DNA of 64,000 nucleotides from assembly GCA_026182355.1 (NCBI GenBank), contig JAPFBL010000569.1, positions 310,001 through 374,000 on the forward strand. The letters run 5' to 3'. Within the stretch, counting starts at the first letter, position 1; each line of letters starts with the position of its first letter. A program made the position numbers and the translations under genes. Under the pieces are notes generated by a model. The model saw only the letters and a program-made list of their open reading frames with translations, did not search any database and was not told where the DNA came from. The stretch comes from Hermatobates lingyangjiaoensis. Its lineage: Eukaryota; Arthropoda; Insecta; Hemiptera; Hermatobatidae. Shown piece after piece: positions 43,516-53,734 of this stretch.

Positions 43516-43731
43516 TCAACACAGGCTCCTATATATATCCACTACTGACTCTGTAATTGGATCGGTCAGTTCGAAGGCATCGTTAATAACTAGAATTTCG
43601 TTTAAGCCCCCACTATCTTTTCCAAAGGTGTTTGTTTTTTTCAAGGCCATCTTTATCAAAGGCAGGATAATATGTTCAAAGGTCATAAACAAACGCGTCC
43701 AGAAAAAAAAAAAAAGAAAAAACTTGCACAA
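43516..43731 (-). CDS. Unrecognised open frame, possibly transposon-derived
   Basis: The minus-strand frame contains FEHIILPLIKMALKKTNTF and INDAFELTDPITESVVDIY. These segments have protein-like composition (mixed hydrophobic and acidic residues, few low-complexity runs). The first residues after the putative Met are encoded by a poly-T tract and are unlikely to be coding. I recognise no domain. It could be an exon or a transposon coding relic; neither splice sites nor a partner were found. Confidence 0.25.
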   Translation of the reverse strand: MCKFFLFFFFWTRLFMTFEHIILPLIKMALKKTNTFGKDSGGLNEILVINDAFELTDPITESVVDIYRSLC

Positions 43732-43739
43732 TCCCAGTG

Positions 43740-44275
43740 TACTTTATGGGGGCCCATTAGTACTTAATCGGCCCTTGTGCCCTTGTCAGACCACATGTTT
43801 GATTGTTTCTGTCAGCTCTGGCACTCTTCTCTAATCACAGGTTTCCACCTGCGGGATGCAACTCATCCTGCAGTGGTCATTACAGCATAAACTTATGAAC
43901 TTGCCGTCTTTCCAAGATCTGAGACATTATCTAAGAAAATTACAAAATACGAGCTATAATACTTTATCTATTGAAGCCATCTTCAAAGCATGAATAGCTT
44001 CTATTGAGCTTGTCATTCCAATCGGATTTATTTCATGGTTTTAATAAATAAAAAGTCTCAAATTATCAAAAAGGTATAAAATATTGAGTGTAAGAGAACT
44101 CAAAAGGGAAGCCGTTCAAAAGAGTGACATAATTTGCCACTCTTAAAACGCTGATTAAAAGAGTATCAAATAAAATATGCGACGGGCTACTGTCAGTAAC
44201 CCAACCACGTATCAAAAGATCAACTTCAAATCCAGGGATCAAATTCTTTGACCTTCGTGGTATATATATATATAC
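43740..44275. other. No gene recognised
   Basis: CAAGGGCACAAGGGCCGATT (minus strand, near 43770-43790) has the look of a DNA-transposon flank but is not assignable. Confidence 0.3.
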
Positions 44276-44277
44276 CA

Positions 44278-44555
44278 ATTAAAAGAAACGGTCCAGCGGA
44301 CTTTTTTAAATAAAATAAATTCAAAACGAAGGAAACACACAGAAAGACACAGACATAACTCACATCGATATTTCGACCATCGTCGTCATCAGGAGGTGTG
44401 AAGAGCGAAGGGCGAAGAGTCCCGCAGGAGTTGCCGCCTTGCCTTCCTGCGGACTCTTCGCTCTTCGCTCTTCACACCTCCTGATGACGACGATGGTCAA
44501 AATATCGATGTGAATTATGTCTGTGTCTTTCTGTGTGTTTCCTTCGTTTTGAATT

Positions 44556-44560
<5 letters not shown>
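44278..44560. repeat. Foldback pair, CTC/GAG (CGACGA) family
   Basis: Left arm 44319-44432 mirrors right arm 44448-44558: AAACGAAGGAAACACACAGA .. AGAGCGAAGGGCGAAGAGTC and its complement. Outside the left arm lies AACGGTCCAGCGGACTTTTT, the shared terminal hairpin. The plus core (44481) has AAAA for GAAA. A related element is at 53937-54190. Confidence 0.9.
44359..44398 (-). ncRNA. Hammerhead-ribozyme-like motif, boxes intact
   Basis: Minus strand CTC, CTGATGA, C, GACGATGGTC, GAAA, TATCGATGT, GAG. The CTC/GAG helix I is possible, but no U-H dinucleotide sits directly before GAG. Confidence 0.5.

Positions 44561-44562
<2 letters not shown>

Positions 44563-44602
<40 letters not shown>
44563..44602. 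repeat. (TA)n microsatellite
   Basis: TA run of about 40 bp. Confidence 0.95.
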
Positions 44603-44606
<4 letters not shown>

Positions 44607-44765
44607 CAACCACAATATCAAATGGAAAAAAAAGACCTCTGGTTTGGAACTGCTAGTTACGACGTGCACTATAGTGCTCGGATATATTCGTTGGTCGTTG
44701 GTCGTCGTCATCAGGAGGCGAAGAGTCGCGCAAGAAGGTAGAGTGGCGAGATATAATATATATAT
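44603..44765 (-). repeat. Chimeric hammerhead-family unit
   Basis: Starts with GATCAACCACAATATCAAAT of the GACT/AGTC family, then switches to a CGACGA-family minus motif (44680-44720: CTGATGA, C, GACGACCAACGACCAAC, GAAT). The join suggests template switching between families. Confidence 0.6.
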
Positions 44766-44769
44766 ATTA

Positions 44770-45505
44770 TTTAAGTGGCATTTAAGGAGAGGATAGGTGT
44801 TTTGGATCTGTAACTTGTCTGTCACGTTGATGGTTCATTTTTCATACATGGTTTTGCTAAACATGATCTTTGCATTCATACCTACTGCACAACGATCAAT
44901 CTACGGAATACTGTGCTTCTATATCCTGTAAGAGAATTATACTTTGAATTTCCGTATTTTTTATCATTCTTTTGTTATGTCACTTTTTTGATTTGTCACT
45001 CTTTTGATAATAACCCTTCAAAAGTTTTAATTTTCTATTAAAACTGCAAATTATACTGTGTTTATTTAAAAAAAAATACAGCATAAATAAATAACTAGTA
45101 ATTGTATTGAATTATACATTATACAGTTTAGTATAACAGGATCCCACTCATTGAATTAACATTCAATTCTCAGGGACACTGAGTTGTCTTCCGGTTTTCG
45201 TCAAAATTGGCCATTCAATTAGCTTTAGATGGCCCATATACTGGTAAATACTGTATTTACTACCAGGAAATATAGTTTATAGAAAACATTGAATTAGTAA
45301 TCGAAAATCAGCTGGTCCAATCTTTCTTTGCATCTATTTAAATAACTTTGATCTATTTAACTATTTCCCCTCAAGTGTTTAATTTAATTTTGTGTAATCT
45401 TGTAATGTTGTGTAATTTTGTGTATGTAATCTTTTAAAAAATTAGTGGTTATTATGAAAAGACTGTTATTACTATTATGATTTTTAAATAAGTATATAAA
45501 AAAAT
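44770..45505. other. No gene recognised
   Basis: No supported feature. Confidence 0.4.
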
Positions 45506-45507
45506 AA

Positions 45508-45778
45508 GGTATCTAACATGCAATAAGGTATCTAACTATGCAAATAAGGTATCTAACCATGTAATCAGATATCTAACCATGCAGTAAGGTATCTAAATAT
45601 GCAATAAGATATCCTACCATTCATTAAGGAATCTAACTATGCAATAAGGTATCTAACCATTCATTAAGATATCTAACTATGCAATAAGGTATCTTACCAT
45701 TCATTAAGGTATCTAACTATACAATAAGGTATCTAACCATGCATTAAGGTATCTGACTATGCAATAAGGTATCACTAA
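45508..45778 (+). repeat. ~24-bp tandem repeat, about 11 copies
   Basis: Units of the type AAGGTATCTAACTATGCAAT with ACCATTCATT variants, alternating in places as a ~48-bp dimer. Confidence 0.9.
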
Positions 45779-45784
45779 TGGTTG

Positions 45785-46512
45785 AGTCAAGTGTTGTGCT
45801 TCACTTTTAACACTTCATAACCACATTTCATCAATGTATAAAAATTAAAGCATAAAACAAAATTCAATGTTGATATTGAATACAAGTCAGTGCTAATAAA
45901 CCAAGAATAGGGTAAATTCGAAAGGTAGATATACATTAGGCTAATTTGCTCTGAATGTATACTACGAGTATATAAAAATGGGTTTCTATATATTTGTTTG
46001 TAATATAAAAGTGTTTTTATCTATTTGTTATTAGATCTCTTTAAAATTAATAGATAATTATTAGAAAAAAAACGGCGGTAACTGGGTCCAAGTTTTCCGG
46101 TATAAAGCCTAAATGTGCAGTAAAGGACATATGTACATGTAGTTTTAGCTTAGAGCGTGTGATACCACTAATAACACATTCCATTACATAAACTAACAAA
46201 AGCTCTGCTAAATTAATAATGAAATTGACAAACAGTTTACTTTAAAATAAAATGAAAGCTTTTCAGAGGAAATAGTGTTTGCTTAACCTAATTCAAGGGA
46301 TCAAGGCAAAGAGGAAATGGCGACGCGGTTTAATGCTTGGCATTGGAGTAGACTCTGCTTTTAACTCAACTGAGATTGCTTCAAAATTTTACTTAAGCAG
46401 TCCATATAAAACAGGATATACATAAAGCCTAAGCCATAGTAATAAAATCAGAAAAATGACTAATACTTTCAACCAAAACACATTAGTAATTTTTCGAATT
46501 TGTTACTGTCCA
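45785..46512. other. No gene recognised
   Basis: No supported feature. Confidence 0.4.
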
Positions 46513-46521
46513 TTGGATGTT

Positions 46522-46523
<2 letters not shown>

Positions 46524-46571
<48 letters not shown>
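46524..46571. repeat. (TA)n microsatellite
   Basis: TA run bordering the next foldback. Confidence 0.95.
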
Positions 46572-46574
<3 letters not shown>

Positions 46575-46804
46575 GATTTCACATAAACACGTGAAACAAC
46601 AATCAATGATCAAACTACAATAAGAAATGGGAAAACAAGACTAAGATCTTTCAACCATAACAAGCGGTCATCGTCATAGTCAAAAACCCAACTGGTTGGG
46701 TGGTTGGGTTTTTGACTCTGACGAAGACCGCTTGTTACGGTTGAAAGATCTTAGTCTTGTTTTCCCATTTCTTATTGTGGTTTGATCATTGATATATATA
46801 TATT
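46570..46804. repeat. Foldback pair, GACT/AGTC family, between TA runs
   Basis: Left arm 46572-46692, right arm 46703-46795. The minus motif (46639-46681) has a damaged box 1. The plus motif is intact. The left arm is longer (it includes AAAGATTTCACATAAACACG), and the right one ends at ATTGATATATA. Confidence 0.9.
46714..46756 (+). ncRNA. Hammerhead-ribozyme-like motif, core intact
   Basis: GACT (46714), CTGACGA (46718), A, GACCG CTTGTTA CGGTT, GAAA (46743), GATC, TT, AGTC (46753). All pairings are kept. Confidence 0.65.
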
Positions 46805-47020
46805 CTATGTTTTTGTTATTGAGGGCTAGGTCAAATAACAATAGAATACCATAGCTCAATGACAAAAACATAGAATAGAATAGAAGAGGTCAATAACAAT
46901 TTTGGAGTTTATATATATCCTTCTGTTAGTGAAATCCTTCTCCCTTCCAATTAGGGGGCAATTAGAAAAGGTGTTGGTCAAGTGACGTTAGACAAATCAC
47001 TATTATAAATTAGACATATG
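46805..47020. other. No gene; a local inverted repeat
   Basis: TATTCTATGTTTTTGTTATTGAG is mirrored by CTCAATGACAAAAACATAG (about 46800-46875). Confidence 0.6.
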
Positions 47021-47094
47021 AAATGCTAAAAAAAGTAAGAGTATTATTAATACGACATACAATACACACAACAAGTACACATTCAACAAACGCT

Positions 47095-47158
47095 CACACA
47101 GACACCCTCACACAGACACACACACACACACACACACACTCACACACACACACATATA

Positions 47159-47205
<47 letters not shown>
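47095..47205. repeat. (CA)n-(TA)n compound microsatellite
   Basis: CA repeats with CAGACAC/CTCACA interruptions, then a long TA run. Confidence 0.95.
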
Positions 47206-47207
<2 letters not shown>

Positions 47208-47210
<3 letters not shown>

Positions 47211-47341
47211 GAATTTAAAAAAGAACACATAGAAAGGAAACCACTGAACTCACTACTATATTTCGATGTCCTCGTCTTCAGGAAAAGAAGTGAATCGCTC
47301 CAAAGGCTGATAACGACTGACTTGGCGTTCGAACTGAAGCC

Positions 47342-47372
<31 letters not shown>
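47208..47372 (-). repeat. Hammerhead-like unit, GAGGAC family, between TA runs
   Basis: AACTAGAATTTAAAAAAGAA .. the minus motif at 47247-47290 .. GCTCCAAAGGCTGATAACGA. (TA)n on both sides. The same unit is at 56330-56440 in plus orientation. Confidence 0.8.
47247..47300 (-). ncRNA. Hammerhead-ribozyme-like motif, boxes intact
   Basis: TTC, CTGAAGA, C, GAGGACATC (2-bp stem), GAAA, TATAGTAGTGAG. A distal CACTTC/GTAGTG pairing is possible. Confidence 0.45.
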
Positions 47373-47375
<3 letters not shown>

Positions 47376-47379
<4 letters not shown>

Positions 47380-47770
47380 CAAACCACAATATAAAATGGG
47401 AAAACAAGACTAAGATCTTTCAATCGTAACAAGCGGTCTTCGTCAGAGTAAACAACCCAACTGAACACTAGATGCAGAAACATCAGGTGAGGGCTTGAGA
47501 AGAGTGGGAGGGAAGAGTGGTATTTTAAATTTGTCCTTTCCTCCATTTTACACCCTTTTAAAATACCACTCTTCCCTCCCACTCTTTTCAACCCCTCACC
47601 AAATGTTTCTGCATCTAGTGTTTCAGTTGATTTCTTAACTCTGACGAAGACTGCTTGTTACTGTTAAAAGACCTTAGTCTTGTTTTCCCATTTCATATTG
47701 TGGTTTGATCATTGATTGTTGTTTCATGTGTTTATGTGAAATCTATATATATATATATATATATATAGAC
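47376..47770. repeat. Long foldback, GACT/AGTC family with extended arms
   Basis: The arms extend beyond the usual unit: AACACTAGATGCAGAAACAT .. AGAGTGGGAGGGAAGAGTGG .. TATTTTAAA mirrors TTTTAAAATACCACTCTTCC .. CTGCATCTAGTGTTTCAGTT, around a 30-bp centre (47527-47558). The minus motif at 47408-47450 has intact boxes. The plus motif (47637-47679) has AAAA for GAAA. (TA)n follows. Confidence 0.9.
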
Positions 47771-47774
47771 AAAG

Positions 47775-47945
47775 AAACATAGAGAACATAGAGGTCTCCA
47801 ACCGTCTCTGAACCAGTGCGCTTGGTTTCCCTCTCTTTTCTCTCCTGAAGACGGTTCAAACCGAAAATTAGAGACTCTAAGTGTGTTCTTTTGATTTCTC
47901 TATGTTTCTCTGTCTATATTGAACTATATATATATATATATATAT
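47775..47945 (+). repeat. TCTC/GAGA family unit between TA runs
   Basis: The left arm is cut to AGACAAAGAAACATAGAG and CCAACCGTCTCTGAACCAG. The right arm is complete to ATTGAACTATATA. Confidence 0.85.
47841..47874 (+). ncRNA. Hammerhead-ribozyme-like motif, core intact
   Basis: TCTC (47841), CTGAAGA (47845), C, GGTTCAAACC, GAAA (47863), ATTA, GAGA (47871). TCTC/GAGA helix I is perfect, and TA precedes GAGA as a U-H site. Confidence 0.65.
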
Positions 47946-48810
47946 ACTAATTAAATTAAGCAGTTCAATTACAAAAGAAATTTTTGTTTTATTTTGAAAC
48001 TAAAATAATTTCTTTATTTCAATTGAAAATAAAATAAAAATTTTTTTGGTGTTGGTAATACCAAAGTCTTAAATTTGGTATTGATCATTGTTGTATACAT
48101 TCAGTGATATGCTCAGGACAGAATGACATAGTTTATAAAAAAAAAAAAAAAGACACAATTAATAAAGACGACAACTCAAATATAAGGAGAATAAAGTATG
48201 ACATTGTCAAGCAGATATATAGTAAGGTGAAATAATCTAGCGTTTGATCTATTTAGCATTTTCTTGAATATGCAGATTTGAATATGGAGTAGGTGAAGTT
48301 GAGTTGAGATAGCATTAGTGCTTTCCGAGCTGACAAGTGTTAGGGCAATCCAGCATTGCCATTATGACGACAAGGAGAAGAGCAGAAGACGGGACAATTA
48401 GTACGCTTTGTGTTATTGTATGCAAAGCAGACCAGCTCCCCACTCCCAGCTCGTAAATCTGCAAAAGCGACAGGCTTGTGAAAGAGGACGATCACTATGA
48501 CGGCTTTCTCGACACGCAGCCGCCCCAGTATATATCGCCCTATTGTGTCTATCCTTGTTTTTTTTTTATCCAAACGACCTGACAACTCTCATCGAGACAG
48601 TGTCGTTTCGCCATGTCCTTTAATACCTTCTGCTATTGTCAAGTTCACCTTGAAACTTAACGGATTAGCGCTATAGACTGACTCAATGGTGCATTTATAC
48701 TCAAGGATTAACAAGCTTTGTCAGGTGCTATATAATCAGGCTGTGTTGAATTTTTTTTCTGACCTAGTCAAGATAGGAAAAAAATGACGATAATTATCAA
48801 AATGATACGG
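47946..48810. other. No gene recognised
   Basis: A less AT-rich block at 48340-48600 has an 81-codon minus-strand frame with no recognised motif. A-run at 48139-48152. Confidence 0.35.
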
Positions 48811-48978
48811 TTTGCATTAGTTTCTATGTCATTTTATAGAATCATCTAGGCAATGCAAAATTAATCTCCATTCCAGGTGCCTAGATAAACGACCTGTTAA
48901 AATCAGAAAAATAACCTGAAGTTTTTTTTTTGAGTTTATTTTGCAAAATACATGTGCATTGTAAGTAGAAGAGACAGG

Positions 48979-49275
48979 GGGCCATAGCCCAGAGGTAAGT
49001 GCTCGCCTCTGGATGAGAAGGTCCGATGTTCAATACCCACACTGGCATTCGATATATTCACTTAGAAAATGAATAAAACTTTCGAAGTGGGTATGAAACT
49101 GTCGGTCCCGAGCCTGTAAAACGTCAGGTATTCATTAAAGAATCCCTACTCTAAATACACTTGAGTTAGGAAAAATTTAGGACTCCCACTGTAGAATCAA
49201 TCTTCATTGTTTGGTATCACAAATAGGCCAATGTTCGGTCTATGTATGTTCCCTTGTGAGACAGCCACTGCAACC
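48979..49275 (+). mobile_element. tRNA-derived SINE copy
   Basis: Head GCCATAGCCCAGAGGTAAG with box-B-like GTTCAATACC, the body as in 26450-26773 (CTGTCGGTCCCGAGCCTGTA), and the end CCACTGCAACCTTAAGG. A few substitutions and a deletion. Confidence 0.85.
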
Positions 49276-49479
49276 TTAAGGGTTGCATACTACTACTACT
49301 ACTGTTTACATTTGTTTCTACGCAATTTTATAGAATTATCATCTAAAAGTGCACAAATAAATTTGATTCCTACAGCCTACTTAAATAGCCTGTTAAAATC
49401 ATTTCAGAAAAAAAACACCAAGTTTTTCTGCGAGACTATTTTGTAAAATACATGTTTATTGTTAGTACAATAGAGAGGG

Positions 49480-49905
49480 TGTCATGTTAGCTCCGTGGCA
49501 ACATACTGGTAGAACTGCTACGGTGTAAGCAGAACACTCATGCGCGCACGCGCGCACACGCACGCACACACACACTCTCACACAAACACACACACACACA
49601 CACCCGTACTCACATAAACACACAGACACAACACACAACACGCGCAACAACACACGCATACGCACACCCCGCCGTGGCAACACCGCCTCATGGACTGGTA
49701 GAACCGGGGTTCGACACCCCCCTGACCCTCGATTTATTCGCATTGTAGGTGAATAAATGAGAGCACATTGTCCCTCGGAGAGAGCCTTAAGTCATCGGTA
49801 GGACTAACAATGTATAATCGATCTTCATTGTGTGATATCACTAAGGACCAATGTTCGACCTATATGTATCTCCTTCTGGGATTGCTACTGCAACCTAACC
49901 AGACC
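49480..49905 (+). mobile_element. SINE copy split by a (CA)n expansion
   Basis: The head GTCATGTTAGCTCCGTGGCA is repeated: once before and once after a CA/CGCA microsatellite (49540-49670). The second time it runs into box B (GGGGTTCGACACC) and the body, ending GCAACCTAACC. A partial head duplication with microsatellite growth explains it. Confidence 0.75.
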
Positions 49906-50129
49906 TAAGATCATAGAATTAACCATCTAAAAAATGCATAAGTAGTCTCCATTTCTACAGCATAGCAATGAGTAAAATGATTATAAATTAATATCAATTC
50001 AGTATGAATTGGTATAAGTTATAATTAGTAGAATCATTTCAGAAAAATAACATCATGTTTTTCTTCGAGATAATTTTTTCAAAATGAATGTATATGGTTG
50101 GTACAACAGAGGTTTCTTCAAATAACATT

Positions 50130-50236
50130 AATAGATGATGCCGTCATGATTCGTATACAAGAATAGGAGTTGTTTTACTGGTTTTTGAACCTTTTCTACC
50201 TTTGAAGCTGAATTCTACTCAGTTTTGTACTTGTTT
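50130..50236. other. No gene recognised
   Basis: Short spacer. Confidence 0.5.
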
Positions 50237-50239
50237 CAT

Positions 50240-50242
<3 letters not shown>

Positions 50243-50292
<50 letters not shown>
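50243..50292. repeat. (GT)n microsatellite
   Basis: Pure GT run of about 48 bp. Confidence 0.95.
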
Positions 50293-50433
50293 ATATTCTG
50301 TTTACACCGTTGCAGTTCTACTTATATCCCATAATTAGTTTAATAAACTTGCTTGTTCTAAAACTTTTTTTGGGTTAAAGAAATACTTAATTTGATTTTG
50401 TATTTTTGTGTGTTTGTATATTGTGTTGTGAGA

Positions 50434-50452
50434 TAGACACACACACACAAAC

Positions 50453-50518
<66 letters not shown>

Positions 50519-50524
50519 TGAGAG
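50434..50524. repeat. (CA)n-(GA)n compound microsatellite
   Basis: Short CA run, then a ~60-bp GA run. Confidence 0.95.
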
Positions 50525-51105
50525 GTGCTTGTATCTATAGTAGTGTAATCAGGTGAAAGGTTTCGCTCTTTTCTAACTCACATAAATTTTACTAATGAAT
50601 GAGTTGCATCATCAAAAACTCTAAACTTTATCTCATTGAATAATTTTAAAATAGAGATCTTTACCAAGTCTCTTTTATGGTATTGACCTTTAGAACTGAC
50701 AGCTAACATCATCAGAAAGCCTTCAACTACTGTCAGCTCTACATCGTCGTTTCACCTTTTCAAAAAAAAAAAAATAAAGTTGGAGAAATCAATTGTTTGA
50801 ATGCAACACAACTAAAACCTAAGCTGAAACAAGATAACAACTTCGAATTTTGAGTTTTAAAAATAAGTATGCAACCACTAGACAACTTCTCATTCCTGAA
50901 CATGGAAAAATCAAAGCACTTGTGTAAAACAGTCACAAGAAAAAAAATTTTGTATTATTTTTTTCATTAAGATTGTTTGACCTGTCGTATGAAGTTAATT
51001 AATACAATTTCTAATTCATTAATGACCGTTAATTCCTACATATAGAATCCCACAAATATTTCATTACTTTGTATCTGTATATATTAATTTTTATATAAAT
51101 TTGAA
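50525..51105. other. No gene recognised
   Basis: No supported feature. Confidence 0.45.
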
Positions 51106-51109
51106 ATTG

Positions 51110-51369
51110 TAGGGTAAAAAACTAATGAAATGGTCTGCACATATAAAAATTTAATCTTATTAACAACTCGTTTCGAACACGTAGTGTTCTTTCTCAGGCA
51201 TTAACTAAGGGTGAGTGTCTGTGGTACAACTTGTACCACAGAGCAGTTGTACCACAGACACTCACCTTTAGTTGATGCCTGATGAAGAACACTACGTGTT
51301 CGAAACGCGTTGTTTATACGCCTAAATTTTTATATGTGGAGACCATATCATTAGGTTTTTACCCTACAA
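51110..51369. repeat. Foldback pair, TAGGGTAAAA family, complete
   Basis: Left arm 51110-51230 mirrors right arm 51246-51369: TAGGGTAAAAAACTAATGAA .. AACACGTAGTGTTCTTTCTC .. GTGAGTGTCTGTGGTACAAC and its complement. The minus core has CTGAGAA. The plus core is intact. This is the fullest member of a family with relatives at 21940, 31612, 38637 and 52716. Confidence 0.9.
51274..51320 (+). ncRNA. Hammerhead-ribozyme-like motif, boxes intact
   Basis: CTGATGA (51279), A, GAACAC TAC GTGTTC, GAAA (51302), CGCG, TT. Stem II is perfect and helix III could be CGCG. The helix I partner of GATGC is weak. Confidence 0.55.
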
Positions 51370-52025
51370 TAAGTAAATTCCACATAATAACTGATTGCAC
51401 TACGTTAGAATTAAAATTTGAAATTTATAAATTTAAAAGATTCATCCGGAATTTAGCACCGTGATATTCACCTGGCAGTTGTCATAAAATAATCGTCCGT
51501 TCTTGTTATTTCACCTCATAAAAAGATAGCTGTGTACCTTTTCTAACGTTTATTTGTTGTTTATGTTAACAATAAGTTGATTGTCGGTACTATAATTGTA
51601 TAAATAGAACAGAGCAGTTGTTTAAGTTTCCATAATCAGCATTTTATATTAACTCAAGTATGACGAAAGGATTAAGTTTCAGTGCATTAGTTTTCAGATT
51701 TACCGATAACTAATGACTAACCTTGTGAAATACCGTGAATGTGCCTTGTAATTTAGCTTGAAATTATAAGTTCACTTATTAATAAATTACCTTGTCTGTT
51801 AATAAATTAAACCTATTGGTAGAAACAATAAATAAAAATATATGACAGTGTTACAGCTCCACTTGCATCTTACAGTTAGTTTAACAAATTTGCTTGTTCA
51901 ATAACTTTTGCGGATTTAATTTAAAATAATTGAAGTTAAATTTAAAATAGCCGAAGTTTAACATAAAAAATGGAGTTTATTCACTTTTGCTAAGCGTGTT
52001 ATTAAACCAAATCAACATAAAAAAT
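51370..52025. other. No gene recognised
   Basis: AT-rich with no repeat identified. Confidence 0.45.
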
Positions 52026-52027
52026 AT

Positions 52028-52426
52028 TCTGTCAGACGACTAGTTGAAGTGACGTTTTTCCGAAACAGACTTTGTCAAACGACGTTTTTCGTCTATGCTA
52101 ATCTTTGTTCAAGGCTAGTCGGCTTACGCTTTGTGCAAGGCTAGTCGGCTTACACAGGTCTAGCTGAAGAGATACGAAGTATTGAAACAAAGCAGGCGAA
52201 AGATGTCAGCTCCACTGAAACACAACTTTGAGATCTAAAACCTTGTCATGTTTCAGTGTTGAGCTGGAATTTCAACCTGTTGTTTTCGTCATACAGTGAC
52301 TCATGAGCAACACAAATTAGTGATACAGCATAAACCAACCATTAGCTTACAGCAAAGTTTAGCATAGACGAAAAACGTCGTTTGAGAAAGTCTATTTTGG
52401 AAAAACGTCACTTCGACAAGAATTCC
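52028..52426. repeat. Foldback element with long spaced arms
   Basis: TTGAAGTGACGTTTTTCCGA .. CAAACGACGTTTTTCGTCTA at 52041-52100 mirrors TAGACGAAAAACGTCGTTTG .. GAAAAACGTCACTTCGACAA at 52366-52421. The 260-bp centre has a direct repeat, CAAGGCTAGTCGGCTTAC (52110 and 52137). It also has a hammerhead-like CTGAAGA (52164) and GAAA (52184) joined by GATAC GAA GTATT, with no extra base. Confidence 0.75.
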
Positions 52427-52429
52427 AAA

Positions 52430-52715
52430 CTTGCTGATAAAAAACAAGCGTTTTACAGGTAAGCGTTTGCATAAAAAATATTATTTAATAAAAATCATAG
52501 TACAAATTGCTTCCTTCACTATTGTGTTAGCAATCTTACTTACCTTGACTTGTTCACAGTGAAATGCTTTCACTTTTCCTTGGTGATTTTAAGAAACACT
52601 TTAGTTTACATTTCTCCACGTTAATTTATCAACTAACATCAATATATATTTCTATTAAACATTTTATTCCTGCATTTTTTTTAATTTTGAGTTTAAATAT
52701 AGCTATAATATTATA
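52430..52715. other. No gene; one strong minus-strand donor-like site
   Basis: CAAG|GTAAGTAAG reads on the minus strand at 52535-52547, a near-ideal splice donor. The sequence before it (up to about 52600) gives no convincing exon: the only frame that stays open (HQGKVKAFHCEQVK) is closed by a stop a few codons upstream. It might be a noncoding first exon or chance. Confidence 0.2.
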
Positions 52716-52812
52716 GGGTAAAAAGCTAATGAAATGGTCTTCACTTATAAAAATTTAATTGTATAAACAACGCGTTTCGAACACGTAGTGCTTACACTAA
52801 GTTAGAATAGCT
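52714..52812 (-). repeat. TAGGGTAAAA-family half unit
   Basis: TAGGGTAAAAAGCTAATGAA .. ACAACGCGTTTCGAACACGT then a break. Keeps the 3' half of the minus-strand hammerhead-like motif only. Confidence 0.8.
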
Positions 52813-52814
52813 AT

Positions 52815-53255
52815 AATATATAATTCAAATACAAATTTAAGTAGTATTTGATTAAGGAATTAAAAGAAAAAACGGAAAGTCAAAATTACTAAAACATTGG
52901 AATTACAACAGTGAAAGAAGAAATGTATAAAAGTTTTTCATTGTTATCTTATTTTATATTATATTTAGTCTATTAATAAGCTTGTATTTATAAGGTAATT
53001 TGGATTAACCGAACTTATTTTAAATTAATCTTAGACTGTTTTAAATTATAAGTGGATTTAATTTAAATTAAATTGGATTATTTGACATTAAACTTAGATT
53101 ATTTTAATTAACACGAAAAAAGGTCAACTGTTTAGTGAGATTCGTTTTTAGTGTAATAGTTTTGAAGATAAAGAACAAAAGAATAGTCTATAAGATCATT
53201 AATATTGAATAATCTTTTTGGCTTGTAGAGATTTATGGGTGGTCGAGTGTGCTGT
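52815..53255. other. AT-rich, no gene
   Basis: TTAAATTAAATTGGATTA-like words repeat around 52995-53110, with no fixed period. Confidence 0.45.
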
Positions 53256-53276
53256 GGGGGGGGGGGGGGGGGGGGG
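53256..53276. repeat. Poly-G run
   Basis: About 20 consecutive G after GTGCTGTG. The length may be inexact in the assembly. Confidence 0.9.
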
Positions 53277-53279
53277 TTA

Positions 53280-53730
53280 TTCATGATTCTGACCGAGGAT
53301 ACAGCAAACACGGCTATAAGCCTTAGGCTCATGGAAATGCAGATCACCTGCTACTAATAACATTATAAAAGCCATCCTCTCCTCTGGTTATTGGTAATTG
53401 GATTCAGCAATAATTGACTCTTAGGAAGCAAATAGAAAAATGTTGAACACGAAAAGTCAATTGCTTTGGAAGTGATTCATTGGGGGGATTTAGAAAGACC
53501 AGTCTGAATTCATTCTCACTGTGAAACATTTCATTGTCCTAGAGCACACTTTAAAACACCTTTCTAAAAATAGTTCTGTCATCTTTAAAACATTATTACA
53601 TAAATTAAAAAGATACAGTTTCATTTACAGTTGCATAGTTATTTCTCTCACTCTATTTACGAGGTACATATATTGCATTAGTCATGTCTTGACTGATATT
53701 TCAACACAAGTTCATTACCACTGACACTTG
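53280..53730. other. No gene recognised
   Basis: No supported feature. Confidence 0.4.
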
Positions 53731-53734
53731 CATA

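Larger units (their letters stand above)
48815..50130 (+). repeat. Tandemly duplicated block with SINEs, three units
   Basis: The segment TTTTATAGAAT.AT.....GCA ... CCTGTTAAAATCA..AAAAA.AACA ... TTTGCAAAATACATGT is found at about 48830-48975, 49325-49480 and 49915-50110. The first two are each followed by a SINE copy; the third is not. A SINE and its flank were therefore duplicated together. Confidence 0.8.

Noticed and set aside
43516..43731. Named transposase or reverse transcriptase domain
   Set aside because: The peptide looks protein-like but I could not match it to any family motif, so no function is given.
53132..53347. Proline-rich frame on the minus strand
   Set aside because: It is created by the poly-G run. 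The rest has no protein-like features.
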